DNA of 64,000 bases from assembly GCA_039707655.1 (NCBI GenBank), contig CM077671.1, positions 366,384,720-366,448,719 of the forward strand, in the 5' to 3' direction. The translations under genes were made by a program, and so were the position numbers. The notes beneath the pieces were generated by a model that saw nothing but the letters and a program-made list of their open reading frames with translations, did not search any database and had not been told where the DNA came from. Below are positions 24,189-34,640 of the stretch, piece by piece (the first letter of the stretch is position 1; every line of letters starts with the position of its first letter). The DNA is from Elymus sibiricus. Taxonomy: Eukaryota > Streptophyta > Magnoliopsida > Poales > Poaceae.

Positions 24189-24645
24189 AGGGGCAGGGCT
24201 AGCACACGAGACACATTAAGATTTCCCATGCCGTGTGTCGGCAATCCTAACCTTCTAGTTCTCCCGTCATAATCTCCGTAGTGCTTGGCGAAGCCCTGCA
24301 GAGATTGTTCCTCACCAACATCACCACGCCGTCGTGCTGCCGGAACTCATCTACTACTTCATCATCGCTCGCTGGATCGAGGAGGTGAAGGCGTCATCAA
24401 GCCGTACGTGTGTTGAACGCGGAGGTGCCGTCCGTTCGGCACTAGTTCGTGATCGGATCGAGGGACGACTTGCGATTTGGATCGCGGAGGCGTTCGACTA
24501 CATCAACCGCGTTTCTTAACGCTTCCGCTTAGCGATCTACAAGGGTATGTAGATTCACTCTCCCTCTCGTAGATGCTCATCACCATTGATAGATCTTGTG
24601 TGTGCGTAGGAAATTTTTTGTTTCCCATGCAACGTTCCCCAACAG

Positions 24646-24657
24646 TGGTATCAGAGC
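24646..24657 (+). other. primer-binding site (tRNA-iMet type), Angela
   Basis: TGGTATCAGAGC begins two bases after the 5' LTR. It is complementary to the initiator methionine tRNA 3' end. The following 1.2 kb to the gag start is untranslated leader with no long frame. Confidence 0.92.
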
Positions 24658-25882
24658 TAGGTCTATGCGTAGATGAGATCTCGAGTAGAACACAAACGAG
24701 TTGTGGGCGTGGGTGTATACATATTGCTTGCCGTTACTAGTTGATACTTGATTTGGCGGTATTGTGAGATGAAGCGGCCCGGACCGACATTACGCGTACG
24801 CTTACGCGAGACAGGTTCTTCAACTGACATGTAACTTCGTTGCATAAAGATGGCTAGCGGGTGTCTGTCTCTCTCACTTTAGTTGAATCGATTTCAATGA
24901 AGAGGGTTCTTTTAGAAGATCAAAAAGCAATCACTACACCACGTTGTGGTTTTGTGTAGGTAAGAACGGTTCTTGCAAACCCGTAGCAGCCACGTAAAAT
25001 TTGCAACAACAATTAGAGGACGTCTAACTTGTTTTTGCAGGGTATGTTGTGATGTGATATGGCCAATTACATGATGAGATATATGTGATGTATGAGATGA
25101 TCATGTGTTGTATAGAATATCACGACTTGCATGTCGATGAGTACGGCAACTGGCAGGAGCCATAGAGTTGTCTTTAATTATTTTCGCCGTTTTTGCTTTA
25201 CTTTATCGCTATGAGTTAGCTATAGTCGTGGAAGCAACAGTCGGCGTGACAACCTCATGGCGACACGTTGATGGAGATCATGGTGTCATGACGGTGACGA
25301 TGGAGATCATGCCGGTGCTTTGAAGATGGAGATCAAAAGCACAAGTTCATGGCCATATCATGTCACTTATGATTTGCATGTGATGTTAATCCTTTTATGC
25401 ATCTTATTTTGCTTAGGACGACGGTAGCATTATAAGGTGATCCCTCACTTAAATTTCAAGATAAATTGTGTTCTCCCCGAGTGTGCACCGTTGCGAAAGT
25501 TCGTCGTTTCGAGACACGCCGTGATGATCGGGTGTGATAGACTCTACGTTCACATACAACGGATGTAAGCCATGTTGCACGTGCGGAACACTCGGGTTAA
25601 ACTTGACGAGCCTAGCATGTACAGACATGGCCTCGGAACACAAGAGACCGAAAGGTCGAATATGAGTCATATAGTAGATATGATCAACATGAAGATGTTC
25701 ACCATTGAAACCACCTCAACTCACGTGATGATCGGACTTGAGTTGGTGGATTTGGATCATGTTACACTCGAATGACCGGAGGGATGTCAATTTGAGTGGG
25801 AGTTTTTAAGTAATATGATTAACTAAACTCATTATCTTGAACAATAGTCTAAGTTGTCTTTGCAAAATTTATGTTGTAGATC

Positions 25883-28800
25883 ATGGCTCGCGCAGTAGCA
25901 CCCCTGAATTTTAATGCGTTCCTAGAGAAAGCTAAGTTGAAAGATGATGGAAGTAACTTTGTGGACTGGGCCCGTAATCTAATGATTATCCTTACGGCTT
26001 CCCAGAAGGCTTATGTCCTTGATGCACCGCTTGGTGATCCACCCGCTCCAGTTGAGTCTCTAGACGTTGTGAACGCCTGGCAGGCTCGTTCTGACGATTA
26101 CTCAATAGTTCAATGTGCAATATTGTATGGCTTAGAACCGGGACTTCAAAGACGTTTTGAACGTCATGGAGCATATGAGATGTTCCAGGAGTTGAAGTTT
26201 ATCTTTCAGAAGAATGCCCGGATCGAGAGATATGAGATCTCCGATAAGTTCTATGCTTGCAAGATGGAGGAGAACGGGTCTATCAGTGATCACGTACTCA
26301 GAATGTCTGGGTACTCCACCCGTCTGGCTGAATTGGGGATGCCCCTTCCGCCAGAGGCTATCACTGACAGAGTTCTTCAATCATTGCCACCTAGCTACAA
26401 GAGCTTCGTGTTGAACTATAACATGCACGGGATGAACAAGTCAGTCGCCGAGCTGTTTGCGATGCTGAAAGCCACTGAGTCTGAAATTCAGAAGGAGCAT
26501 CAAGTGTTGATGGTCAATAAAACCACTAGTTTCAAGAAAAATGGCAAGGGTAAGAAGGGTAACTCCAAGAAGAGTGGCAAAGCAGTTGCTCCTCTCGTGA
26601 AGAAACCCAAGGCTGGACCCAAACCAGAAACTGTGTGTTTTCATTGCAAGGGAACTGGACACTGGAAGCGGAACTGCCCCAAGTATTTGGCTGACAAGAA
26701 GGCGGCCAACAACAAACAAGGTATATATGATATACATGTTATTGATGTGTACCTTACCAACTCTCGTTGTAGTGCCTGGGTATTTGATACCGGTGCGGTT
26801 GCTCATATTTGCAACTCAAAACAGGAACTGCGGAATAGACGGAGGCTGGCAAAGGACGAAGTGACGATGCGCGTGGGAAATGGTTCCAAGGTTGATGTGA
26901 TCGCCGTCGGCACGCTCGCTCTTCGATTACCATCGGGATTAGTGATGAACCTGAATAATTGTTATTTAGTGCCTGCGTTAAGCATGAACATTATATCTGG
27001 ATCTTGTTTATTGCGAGACGGTTACTCATTTAAATCAGAGAATAATGGTTGTTCTATTTATATGAGTAATATCTTTTATGGTCACGCACCCGATGTGAGG
27101 GGTTTATTCTTATTGAATCTTGATAGTAATGATACACATGTTCATAACATTGATGCCAAAAGATGTAGAATTGATAATGATAAAACCACTTTCTTGTGGC
27201 ACTGTCGTTTAGGTCATATTGGCGTAAAACGCATGAGGAAGCTCCATGCTGATGGACTTTTAGAGTCACTTGATTTTGAATCACTTGACACATGTGAGCC
27301 ATGCCTCATGGGCAAGATGACTAAAACGCCGTTCTCTGGAACAATGGAACGGGCAAGTGACTTATTGGAAATCATACATACTGATGTGTGCGGTCCGATG
27401 AGTATTGAGGCGCGCGGTGGTTATCGTTACTTTCTCACCTTCACTGATGACTTAAGTAGATATGGGTATATTTACTTAATGAAACACAAGTCTGAAACAT
27501 TTGAAAAGTTCAAACAATTTCAGAGTGAAGTTGAGAATCATCGTAACAAGAAGATTAAATTCCTACGATCTGATCGAGGAGGAGAATATCTGAGTTATGA
27601 GTTTGGCAGTCACTTAAGACAATGTGGAATTGTTTCACAACTGACACCGCCTGGAACACCACAGCGTAATGGTGTGTCCGAACGTCGTAATCGAACCTTA
27701 TTGGATATGGTGCGATCTATGATGTCTCTTACCGATTTGCCACTATCGTTTTGGGGTTATGCATTAGAGACAGCTGCATTCACTTTAAATAGGGCACCAT
27801 CGAAATCCGTTGAGACGACGCCATATGAACTTTGGTTTGGCAAGAAGCCAAAGCTGTCGTTTCTTAAAGTTTGGGGATGTGATGCTTATGTCAAAAAGCT
27901 TCAGCCTGAAAAGCTGGAACCCAAAGCGGAGAAATGCGTCTTCATAGGATACCCAAAAGAGACAGTTGGGTATACCTTCTACCTCATATCCGAAGGCAAA
28001 GTGTTTGTCGCTAAAAACGGAACATTCCTTGAGAAAGAGTTTCTCTCGAAAGAATTGATTGGGAGGAAGATAGAACTTGATGAGGTTGTTGAACCTTTAC
28101 GTCAACCTGAAAGTAGCGCAGCGCAGAAAGATGTTTCTGTAGAGCCTACATCAGCTGAAGAGGAAGTTAATGATGATGATCATGAAGCTTTGGATCAAGT
28201 TGCTATCGAACCTCGTAGGTCGACAAGGACGTGTACTGCTCCTGAGTGGTACGGCAACCCTGTCTTAGAGGTCATGTTGTTGGACAACGATGAACCTACG
28301 AGCTATGGAGAAGCGATGATGGGCCCGGATTCCGAGAAGTGGTTAGAGGCCATGAAATCTGAGATGGGATCCATGTATGAAAACAAAGTATGGACTTTGG
28401 AAGTATTACCTGAAGGGCGTAAGGCCATTCAGAACAAATGGATCTTTACGAGGAAGACGGACGCGGACGGTAATGTCACCGTCTATAAAGCTCGACTTGT
28501 GGCAAAGGGTTTTTCACAAGTTCAAGGAGTTGACTACGATGAGACCTTCTCACCCGTAGCGATGCTTAAGTCCGTCAGAATCATGTTAGCAATAGCTGCC
28601 TTTTTCGATTATGAATTTTGGCAGATGGATGTCAAAACAGCGTTCCTTAACGGTTTCCTTAAGGAAGAGTTGTATATGATGCAACCAGAAGGTTTTGTCG
28701 ATCCAGAGAATGCTGACAAAGTTTGCAAACTCCAGCGATCCATTTATGGACTGGTGCAAGCATCTCGGAGTTGGAATCTTCGCTTTGATGAGGTGATCAA

Positions 28801-29737
28801 AGCGTTCGAGTTTATACAAGTTTACGGAGAAGCTTGTATTTACAAGAAAGTGAGTGGGAGCTCTATAGCGTTTCTAATATTATATGTGGATGACATATTA
28901 CTGATTGGAAACAATATAGAAATGTTGGAAAGCGTGAAGGGATATTTGAACAAGAGTTTTTCAATGAAGGACCTAGGAGAAGCTGCTTTCATATTAGGCA
29001 TCAAGATCTATAGAGATAGATCGAGACGCTTAATAGGACTTTCACAAAGCACATACCTTGACAAAGTTTTGAAGAAGTTCAAAATGGATCAGTCCAAGAA
29101 GGGGTTCTTGCCTGTATTGCAAGGTGTGAAGTTGAGTAAGACTCAATGCCCAGTGACTGCAGAAGATAGAGAAAAGATGAGTGTCATCCCCTATGCTTCA
29201 GCCATAGGCTCTATCATGTATGCAATGATGTGCACAAGACCCGATGTCAGCCTTGCCATAAGTATGGTCGGAAGGTTTCAAAGTGATCCAGGAATGGAAC
29301 ACTGGACGGCGGTCAAGAATATCCTGAAGTACCTGAAAAGGACTAAGGACATGTTTCTCGTTTATGGAGGTGATCAAGAGCTCGTCGTAAAGGGTTACGT
29401 CGATGCAAGCTTTGACACTGATCCGAATGACTCTAAGTCGCAAACCGGATACGTATTTATTCTTAATGGGGGTGCGGTTAGCTGGTGCAGTTCCAAGCAA
29501 AGCGTGGTAGCTGATTCTACATGCGAAGCGGAGTACATCGCTGCCTCGGAGGCGGCGAAGGAAGGTGTCTGGATGAAGGAGTTCATGACAGATCTTGGAG
29601 TAGTGCCTAGTGCGCTTAACCCAATGACTCTGTTTTGTGATAATACTGGTGCCATTGCTCTAGCCAAGGAACCAAGATTTCACAAGAGGACCAGGCACAT
29701 AAAGCGACGTTTCAATTCCATCCGCGATTACATCTAG
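25883..29737 (+). CDS. Copia gag-pol polyprotein, slightly truncated
   Basis: A 1,284-residue polyprotein for replication of the element. Visible in order: gag (1-245), zinc knuckle CFHCKGTGHWKRNC (252-265), protease active site FDTGA (D302), integrase HHCC zinc region (H440, H445, C471, C474), integrase catalytic D501, D564 and E600, reverse transcriptase (about 850-1090) with YVDD near residue 1000, and RNase H (about 1170-1284) with the EAEYIA and FCDNTGAIA motifs. The frame ends early at TAG (29735-29737). The same frame continues with EDDINICKVHTDLNVADPMT to a TAA at 29798, then LPRAKHEQH-like residues, so roughly the last 50 family residues are cut off by two stops. All catalytic residues I can check are present. 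The copy is probably recently inactivated, and the truncated enzyme could retain activity. Confidence 0.93.
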   Translation: MARAVAPLNFNAFLEKAKLKDDGSNFVDWARNLMIILTASQKAYVLDAPLGDPPAPVESLDVVNAWQARSDDYSIVQCAILYGLEPGLQRRFERHGAYEMFQELKFIFQKNARIERYEISDKFYACKMEENGSISDHVLRMSGYSTRLAELGMPLPPEAITDRVLQSLPPSYKSFVLNYNMHGMNKSVAELFAMLKATESEIQKEHQVLMVNKTTSFKKNGKGKKGNSKKSGKAVAPLVKKPKAGPKPETVCFHCKGTGHWKRNCPKYLADKKAANNKQGIYDIHVIDVYLTNSRCSAWVFDTGAVAHICNSKQELRNRRRLAKDEVTMRVGNGSKVDVIAVGTLALRLPSGLVMNLNNCYLVPALSMNIISGSCLLRDGYSFKSENNGCSIYMSNIFYGHAPDVRGLFLLNLDSNDTHVHNIDAKRCRIDNDKTTFLWHCRLGHIGVKRMRKLHADGLLESLDFESLDTCEPCLMGKMTKTPFSGTMERASDLLEIIHTDVCGPMSIEARGGYRYFLTFTDDLSRYGYIYLMKHKSETFEKFKQFQSEVENHRNKKIKFLRSDRGGEYLSYEFGSHLRQCGIVSQLTPPGTPQRNGVSERRNRTLLDMVRSMMSLTDLPLSFWGYALETAAFTLNRAPSKSVETTPYELWFGKKPKLSFLKVWGCDAYVKKLQPEKLEPKAEKCVFIGYPKETVGYTFYLISEGKVFVAKNGTFLEKEFLSKELIGRKIELDEVVEPLRQPESSAAQKDVSVEPTSAEEEVNDDDHEALDQVAIEPRRSTRTCTAPEWYGNPVLEVMLLDNDEPTSYGEAMMGPDSEKWLEAMKSEMGSMYENKVWTLEVLPEGRKAIQNKWIFTRKTDADGNVTVYKARLVAKGFSQVQGVDYDETFSPVAMLKSVRIMLAIAAFFDYEFWQMDVKTAFLNGFLKEELYMMQPEGFVDPENADKVCKLQRSIYGLVQASRSWNLRFDEVIKAFEFIQVYGEACIYKKVSGSSIAFLILYVDDILLIGNNIEMLESVKGYLNKSFSMKDLGEAAFILGIKIYRDRSRRLIGLSQSTYLDKVLKKFKMDQSKKGFLPVLQGVKLSKTQCPVTAEDREKMSVIPYASAIGSIMYAMMCTRPDVSLAISMVGRFQSDPGMEHWTAVKNILKYLKRTKDMFLVYGGDQELVVKGYVDASFDTDPNDSKSQTGYVFILNGGAVSWCSSKQSVVADSTCEAEYIAASEAAKEGVWMKEFMTDLGVVPSALNPMTLFCDNTGAIALAKEPRFHKRTRHIKRRFNSIRDYI

Positions 29738-29902
29738 GAGGACGACATAAATATTTGCAAAGTACACACGGATCTGAATGTTGCAGATCCGATGACTTAA
29801 CCTCTTCCAAGGGCTAAACATGAACAACACCAGAACTGCATGGGTGTTCGATTCATTACAATGTAAATCACATAGTGATGTGAACTAGATTATTGACTCT
29901 AG

Positions 29903-29916
29903 TGCAAGTGGGAGAC
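29903..29916 (+). other. polypurine tract of Angela
   Basis: GCAAGTGGGAGAC immediately precedes the 3' LTR at 29917. It is the expected plus-strand DNA priming site and the usual sequence for this group. Confidence 0.8.
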
Positions 29917-31759
29917 TGTTGGAAATATGCCCTAGAGGAAATAATAAATTGGTTATTATTATATTTCCTTGTTCATGATAATCGTTTATTATCCATGCTA
30001 TAATTGTATTGATTGGAAACTCAAATACATGTGTGGGTACATAGACAACACTGTGTCCCTAGTAAGCCTCTAGTTGACTAGCTCGTTGATCAAAGATGGT
30101 TAAGGTTTCCTAGCCATTGACATGAGATGTCATTTGATAACGGGATCACATCATTAGGAGAATGATGTGATGGACAAGACCCAAACTACGAACGTAGCAT
30201 AATGATCGTGTCAGTTTATTGCTATTGTTTTCTGCATGTCAAGTATCTGTTCCTATGACCATGAGATCATGCAACTCCCTGACATCGGAGGAGTACCTTG
30301 TGTGTATCAAACGTCGCAACGTAACTGGGTGACTATAAAGGTGCTCTACAGGTATCTCCGAGGGTGTCTGTTGGGTTGGCATGGATCAAGACTGGGATTT
30401 GTTACTCCGTATGACGGAGAGGTATCTCAGGGCCCACTCGGTAATACAACATCACAATGAGCCTTGCAAGCAATGTGACTAAAGTGTTAGCCACGAGATC
30501 TTGTATTACGGAACGAGTAAAGAGACTTGCCGGTAACGAGATTGAACTAGGTATAGAGATACCGACGATCGAATCTCGGGCAAGTAACATACCAAAGAAC
30601 AAAGGGAACAGCATACGGGATTAACTGAATCCTTGACATAGAGGTTCGACCGATAAAGATCTTCGTAGAATATGTAGGAGCCAATATGGGCATCCAGGTC
30701 CCGCTATTGGTTATTGATCGTAGAGGTGTCTCGGTCATGTCTACATAGTTCTCGAACCCGCAGGGTCTACACACTTAACGTTTGGTGACGATTAGTATAG
30801 TTGAGTTATTGTGTTGGTGACCGAAGGTTGTTCGGAGTCCCGGATAAGATCCAGGACATGACGAGGGTCTCCGGAAGAGTCCGGAGGTAAATATTAATAT
30901 ATGTGATAATAGTGTTTTGATCTCCGGAAAGGTTCCAGAATTCACCGGAAGGGGTTCCGGGTGTTTACCGAAGTGTTCGGGTGCAGCAACACTTTATATG
31001 AGCCAAAGGGGTAAAGCCCATGAGGTATTGGAAAGTGCAAAAGGAAGTTTTGCTACTGCCTTAAGCGGTACTACCGCTGGTAAAGGCAGTACTACCGCCC
31101 AAGCGGTACTACCGCTTGTGTGAAACCGTACTACCGCTCAAGCGGTACTACCGCTCGTGAGCGGTACTACCGCTTGTGCGCGGTACTGCAGGGATCCGAG
31201 TTGGACTCTTTCCCTGCGGGCCAAACCGACCTTGTGCGGGCAAAACCGACCTGGAGGAGGCTTTTAATCCAAGGTTAGACCCCAAGGGTCAACATATAAA
31301 TAGAGGGGCAGGGCTAGCACACGGGGCACATTAAGATTTCCCAAGCCGTGTGTCGGCAATCCTAACCCTCTAGTTCTCCCGTCATAATCTCCGTAGTGCT
31401 TGGTGAAGCCCTGCAGAGATTGTTCCTCACCAACATCACCACGCCGTCGTGCTGCCGGAACTCATCTACAACTTCATCATCGCTCGCTGGATCGAGGAGG
31501 TGAAGGCGTCATCAAGCCGTACGTGTGTTGAACGCGGAGGTGCCGTCCGTTCGGCACTAGTTCTTCATCGGATCGAGGGACGACTTGCGATTTGGATCGC
31601 GGAGACGTTCGACTACATCAACCGCGTTTCTTAACGCTTCCGCTTAGCGATCTACAAGGGTATGTAGATTCACTCTCCCTCTCGTAGATGCTCATCACCA
31701 TGGATAGATCTTGTGTGTGCGTAGGAAAATTTTTGTTTCCCATGCAACGTTCCCCAACA
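29917..31759 (+). repeat. 3' LTR of Angela-like element
   Basis: 1,843 bp, the same length as the 5' LTR, with about 28 substitutions by eye and no net indel. It ends CCAACA and is followed by the GTTAG target duplication. Confidence 0.93.
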
Positions 31760-31779
31760 GTTAGAGGCCTCATTAGTGG

Positions 31780-32640
31780 CTAATGACGCCAGACACGTCA
31801 GTGCCCCCGGGACCTCGCCGGCGACGACCAAACCGACGGTGGAAGTTCACCGTCCGGTCATTATAGGGCACCGTTCTTGACGTGGTTTGCGGATATGAGT
31901 TGCTGGTGCTCGCGCGCGTCCGTTGGGACAAGTGGGAGGAGTTGGGGTGGACTGTGCTCGCCGGAATCGAGTTCGCGGCGGCTGCCGGAGTTCGTGCTCC
32001 GAGCAGAACACGCCTTGGGGCCTGGGTTAGACAAGAGAATGGGTCAGGCGGCTCCGCGGAAGAGCCCTGAGCACACTCATGTGCTCGGCTGGCCCTTGAA
32101 CGGTCAGTTGCCATGGCGGCAAGCTCCACCGCGACGGCAAGCTTCGGCCGGAGCAAAATGAGGACGACGACAGTGCTACGACTACGGGTTAAGAGCGGGA
32201 ACAGATGGGAAAGGAAGGCGGCCTCACAGCGATCACGCAGGGTAGCGCGGGTGGCTCGGGGAAGGCCCGACGGAGTCATATTCAACGGCAGCGAGTTGCG
32301 GTGGCCGGAGGTGAAGAAGAGCTTGAGGCGGTCACTGTGCAGCTCCCCGACTCTAATGGCTCGGTGCAGGCGACGTGGACGAGACTGGAGCTTCTCCCTG
32401 ACCCGGTGGTGTGGCGCGGGGAGTTCAGTGGCCGTGGTGGCGAGGGGCCATGGTGACGACGGCATTCCTGTGAGATCGGGACGGAAGGAGAGAGAGTGTG
32501 CGAGGGGGAGGAATGGATGCGGGCGAAACCCTAGACATCGAGGGCGTCCTTATCCTCATCGGGGAGGCGTGGGATGGCCGACGCGTGGTGATCCCTGGCC
32601 GCGGGCGGCCGAGCGGCGTCCACCATGCTCCCTGTGAGCA
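31780..32640 (-). promoter_or_regulatory. GC-rich leader block of solo LTR
   Basis: A GC-rich stretch with several overlapping open frames, the longest 230 codons on the minus strand (31773-32465), rich in Arg, Pro, Ser and Ala. The frame runs across the junction with Angela, so that end is an artefact of the insertion. The block sits about 0.55 kb inside the LTR in its own orientation, the same place as the GC-rich block of the LARD LTRs. I treat it as an untranslated leader, not a gene. Confidence 0.4.
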
Positions 32641-33172
32641 GTAGGAAGAAGAAGCAAGGGAGTTGGGCTGGGCCGGTTGGCTGGGCCTGTCCCTGTGGAC
32701 TAAGGCCCAGCACAGGTAAGGTTTTTTTTTCTGTTTTATTATTTCTTTTCTGTTTTCTTTTATTTTCCAGACTATTTGACCTTTGTAAAATATGGGACCT
32801 GGCCACATAATTACATTGCAATATTTGGTACTGCCACAAAAAGTTTGTGAGTCATTTGAAAAAGTTTGGTATTTCCATAATTTAGAAAGGCATTTAAATT
32901 ATTGTTTGGCCTCTATTATAATTGTTTTAGGGCCTTTACTCACTTTACAAAAAGTTGGTTTCTCCACCATAATTACCTATGGAATATTTGCCACATTAGG
33001 AACATTTTAGTTTTCATGTTAGTGAATTTATTTATTTCACTTATTATTTGAATTTTAATTTAAAGTGGAATTTGAAATGAGATATTGAATCAAGGGTGAT
33101 CAAGCACTGTTTAGCAAAATGATTAGCTTAATCATAGAGGGATTACTGTAGCTTGATTACAGGGGTGTTACA

Positions 33173-33503
33173 CTTGTCCCCTTCTGTCACTCGGATATAG
33201 AGCACCGCCAGATTGAACCCACTACAATGCACCCCTCTCACTAAAGAAATATCAATTTAGTTGGCCAAACTATTTCAATAGCTCGGAGAGATTTACGAAG
33301 CTATAATGATAGTGCAAATAAGAATCACAATTTTCAAAGGTGACTCGAATACTTTTCATGAATAATCTGGAACATAAACCCACAATTCATCGGATCCCAA
33401 CAAACACACCGTACAAAAGAATTACATCGGATAGATCAAAGCGAAGATGCGATGATCATTGTAGTGAAGATCAAAAGAGAGAGAGATAGCCATCTAGGTA
33501 CTA
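33173..33503. other. unassigned, probably retroelement-derived
   Basis: Non-coding. It contains phrases such as ACACCGTACAAAAGAATTAC and GAGAGAGATAGCCATCTAG that I have seen widely in Triticeae repeats, but I cannot assign a family. The RLP homology starts right after it, so this is where the 5' part of that gene was lost. Confidence 0.3.
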
Positions 33504-34640
33504 ACTACGGACCCAGTGCGCATGGACATTTCAGAAGTTTTGAAGGGGTTGCCTCAGTGCGCATGGAGTAAGATAGAGTTGCTAGATCTATCTTGTACCA
33601 ATATCAGTGGAGAAATTCCGAAGTGGATAAACCAGTGGACTAATTTGAGCATTCCTCAACTCTCTTCAAATAGGCTTGTAGGATCAATACCTATTGAAAT
33701 TGGTATCCTCAGCAAACTCAACCAATTGTATCTCGACGGTAATCAGTTAAATGGTTCTATATCGGAGGAACATTTCTCTAGTTTAGTGAATTTGGAGGAA
33801 TTGGACTTGTCTTACAACTCCCTTGACATGATGATCAACTCGCACTGGATTCCTCCCTTTAAACTGCATCTGGCTTTTTTCCCTCGTAGCAAAGTTGGAC
33901 CTCAGTTTCCTTTGTGGCTAAAAGGGCAGAGCAACATTACTGATCTTGACATTTTTGATGCAAGCATAGTTGATCATCTCCCGGATTGGTTTTGGACTAT
34001 ATTTTCAAATGTTCAATATTTGAACATCTCTTGTAATCAGATCAGTGGCAGGTTACCAAGGACACTTAAATTTATGCCTTCTGCTCTAATACTTGACCTC
34101 AACTCCAATAACCTCACTGGTACTCTACCGCACCTACCAAGGCATTTGATAGAGCTTGACATTTCCAGAAACTCTTTATCGGGGCCACGACCGCAACAAT
34201 TTGGGGCTCCATCCCTCATGGATTTATTGCTTTATGAGAATAGTATCAATGGCACTATACCACCATGTATTTGTCAGTTGCAGCTACTGCATGTTCTGGA
34301 CCTCGCAAAGAACCGTCTAGTAGCACAATTTCCCCTCTGTCCAGAGGTATCGGAAGGAAGATCCATTAAAGCTATAATTTTAAATGAAAACAACCTTTCT
34401 GGTGAATTCCCTTCATCCTTGCAGAACTTCCCAGAATTGATTCTACTTGATCTTGCCCATAACAAATTTGGTGGAGAGTTGCCGGCATGGATAGCAAAGA
34501 AATTGCCAGATTTGTCTTATCTCCGGTTGCGGCATAATATGTTTTCCGGTTCTATTCCAGTTGAGCTCACACATCTTGGATACCTGCAATACCTCCAGAG
34601 ATGGGGAGTTAATTAGTGGTAAAGAAGAACGCGCCGCAGA

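Larger units (their letters stand above)
22802..24644 (+). repeat. 5' LTR of Angela-like element
   Basis: Starts TGTTGG, ends CCAACA. The U3 part contains a run of palindromic AGCGGTACTACCGCT-like boxes (about 23949-24072). A TATA box TATAAATAG follows at 24180-24188, giving a likely RNA start near 24210. Confidence 0.93.
22802..31759 (+). mobile_element. Angela/WIS/BARE1-type Copia retrotransposon
   Basis: Complete structure: two 1,843-bp LTRs (22802-24644, 29917-31759), primer-binding site, gag-pol frame, purine tract and a perfect 5-bp target duplication GTTAG (22797-22801 and 31760-31764). The LTR start TGTTGGAAATATGCCCTAGA is characteristic of the Triticeae Angela/WIS/BARE1 group. By eye I count about 28 differences between the LTRs (about 1.5%), so the insertion is recent on a genome timescale. 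It lies inside the solo LTR. The polyprotein is nearly intact (see 25883-29737). Confidence 0.95.
19602..33172 (-). mobile_element. solo long LTR (LARD-like family), carrying Angela
   Basis: On the minus strand this starts TGTAACACCCCTG (33172) and ends GGGGACGTCACA (19602), a short imperfect TG...CA inverted end typical of LTRs. Removing the Angela insertion and one GTTAG leaves about 4.6 kb. No second copy, primer-binding site or internal domain is seen, so it is best read as a solo LTR from unequal recombination. The flanking 5-mers are CTTCT (19597-19601) and CTTGT (33173-33177), one mismatch from a target duplication. Order and spacing of features echo the LARD LTRs: a CCCTGCAGGGGTGC-type block, CGATGAGTACTCA-type words and a GC-rich leader (31780-32640). 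The family name is not recognised. Confidence 0.65.
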
